From contig JAGPUY010000117.1 of assembly GCA_018067265.1 (NCBI GenBank), positions 1-5,410 of the forward strand: DNA of 5,410 nucleotides, given 5' to 3'. The translations under genes were made by a program, and so were the position numbers. Of this stretch, positions 4,713 to 5,410 are shown one piece after another. The notes below the pieces were generated by a model. The model had not been told where the DNA came from. It saw only the letters and a program-made list of their open reading frames with translations, and did no database searches. This stretch comes from Oceanihabitans sp. (lineage in GTDB: Bacteria; Bacteroidota; Bacteroidia; Flavobacteriales; Flavobacteriaceae). The first letter of the stretch is position 1. Each line of letters starts with the position of its first letter.

Positions 4713-5410
4713 TTAGTATTTTATACAAACATTCTTAGCTTCGGTAAAAAAGCGTAAGGCTTCAAAACCACCTTCACGTCCAACTCCAGATGCTTTTACA
4801 CCACCAAATGGCGTTCGTAAATCGCGCATCATCCACGTATTCACCCAAACTATTCCGGCTTGTAATTGGTTACTCATTTTCATGGTGCGTTTTAAGTTGT
4901 TCGTCCATAATGTTGCTGATAAACCATACTTTACTTTGTTAGCCATTAACAAGACTTCATCTTCGGTATTAAAAGGCATGATAGTAACTACTGGTCCGAA
5001 AATTTCTTCTTGATTCACACGACATTCATCGGTTGGGACTTCAATAACAGTTGGTTCTAAATAGTAACCATTTTCATAACCTTTTACAGTCACTTCTTTT
5101 CCGCCACAAAGCACTTTTCCGTTTTCTGTTTTAGCAATTTCTATATATTCTTTTACTTTTTCTAAATGGGCTTTAGAAACTAAAGCGCCAATATTTGTGG
5201 TTGCTTCCGATGGATGTCCGACTTTTAAAGCCTTTATTTTTTCGACAAAATCTTTCTTGAATTTTTCATAGATAGAAGCTTCTACAAAGATTCTGCTTCC
5301 GCATAAACAAATCTGACCTTGATTGGCAAAAGACGAACGGACTGTGGTGTCTAGCATATCGTCATAATCGCAATCTGCAAAAATGATATTTGGGTTTTTC
5401 CCACCTAATT
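4713..5410 (-). CDS. Aldehyde dehydrogenase, 2-aminomuconate semialdehyde dehydrogenase type, partial
   Basis: This is the C-terminal 231 residues of an NAD(P)+-dependent aldehyde dehydrogenase, about half of the usual 480-500. The frame is open to the right edge, so the Met at 5357 is internal and the N terminus is outside the window. The edge reads LGGKNPNII, directly after the position of the catalytic Glu of ELGGK. The partial edge codon ends in AA, which is compatible with Glu. The catalytic Cys is in NQGQICLCGSR (codon 5307-5309). EEIFGPV and PFGGVKASGVGREGG are the standard cofactor/oligomer-side motifs. The segments IGALVSKAHLEKV, RSSFANQG and the FFTEAK end resemble human ALDH8A1 and bacterial AMSDH (nbaE/amnC type), which oxidise 2-aminomuconate semialdehyde to 2-aminomuconate. 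Placement with the dioxygenase and decarboxylase genes supports that step. A hydroxymuconic or betaine-type substrate is less likely. Confidence 0.9.
   Translation of the reverse strand, partial: LGGKNPNIIFADCDYDDMLDTTVRSSFANQGQICLCGSRIFVEASIYEKFKKDFVEKIKALKVGHPSEATTNIGALVSKAHLEKVKEYIEIAKTENGKVLCGGKEVTVKGYENGYYLEPTVIEVPTDECRVNQEEIFGPVVTIMPFNTEDEVLLMANKVKYGLSATLWTNNLKRTMKMSNQLQAGIVWVNTWMMRDLRTPFGGVKASGVGREGGFEALRFFTEAKNVCIKY

Noticed and set aside
5355..5357. ATG as the start of the aldehyde dehydrogenase
   Set aside because: The upstream codons continue in frame as LGGKNPNIIFADCDYDD, conserved ALDH sequence, so this Met is internal.

Overview
The window looks like chromosomal DNA of a flavobacterium (Bacteroidota, probably Flavobacteriaceae). 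Base composition is AT-rich. No clear Shine-Dalgarno sequence is visible before the starts I checked. The gaps between genes carry palindromic repeats of the kind common in Flavobacteriaceae. The genus cannot be named from this sequence alone.

Layout: positions 1-925 on the + strand are the C-terminal part of a subtilisin-like (S8) serine protease whose N terminus lies off the left edge. It ends at a strong hairpin terminator (about 961-996) that can work in both directions. Everything to the right is on the - strand and converges on that terminator. In transcription order (right to left) the genes are: an aldehyde dehydrogenase whose N terminus is off the right edge (4713-5410), an SDR-family protein (3748-4530), 3-hydroxyanthranilate 3,4-dioxygenase (3034-3570), an ACMSD-like amidohydrolase/decarboxylase (1668-2753), and a cation-dependent O-methyltransferase (1027-1668).

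The minus-strand genes form the lower kynurenine (tryptophan catabolic) branch. The dioxygenase opens 3-hydroxyanthranilate to 2-amino-3-carboxymuconate semialdehyde (ACMS). The amidohydrolase decarboxylates ACMS to 2-aminomuconate semialdehyde, diverting it from spontaneous cyclisation to quinolinate. The aldehyde dehydrogenase, which closely resembles the ALDH8A1/AMSDH type, oxidises that to 2-aminomuconate. The upper-pathway enzymes and the 2-aminomuconate deaminase are not in the window. The SDR protein and the O-methyltransferase have no assigned step. The SDR lacks the catalytic Tyr and Lys of its family, and the methyltransferase start codon overlaps the decarboxylase stop by one base.

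The three larger gaps in the minus-strand cluster (about 180, 180 and 280 bases) each contain one or more inverted repeats. These include a nested ~100-base palindrome before the decarboxylase and a hairpin 9 bases from the SDR start codon. I see no RNA gene, CRISPR array, insertion sequence or phage gene. I found no wholly new system. The most open questions are the catalytically degenerate SDR, the coupled methyltransferase and the repeat-filled gaps.
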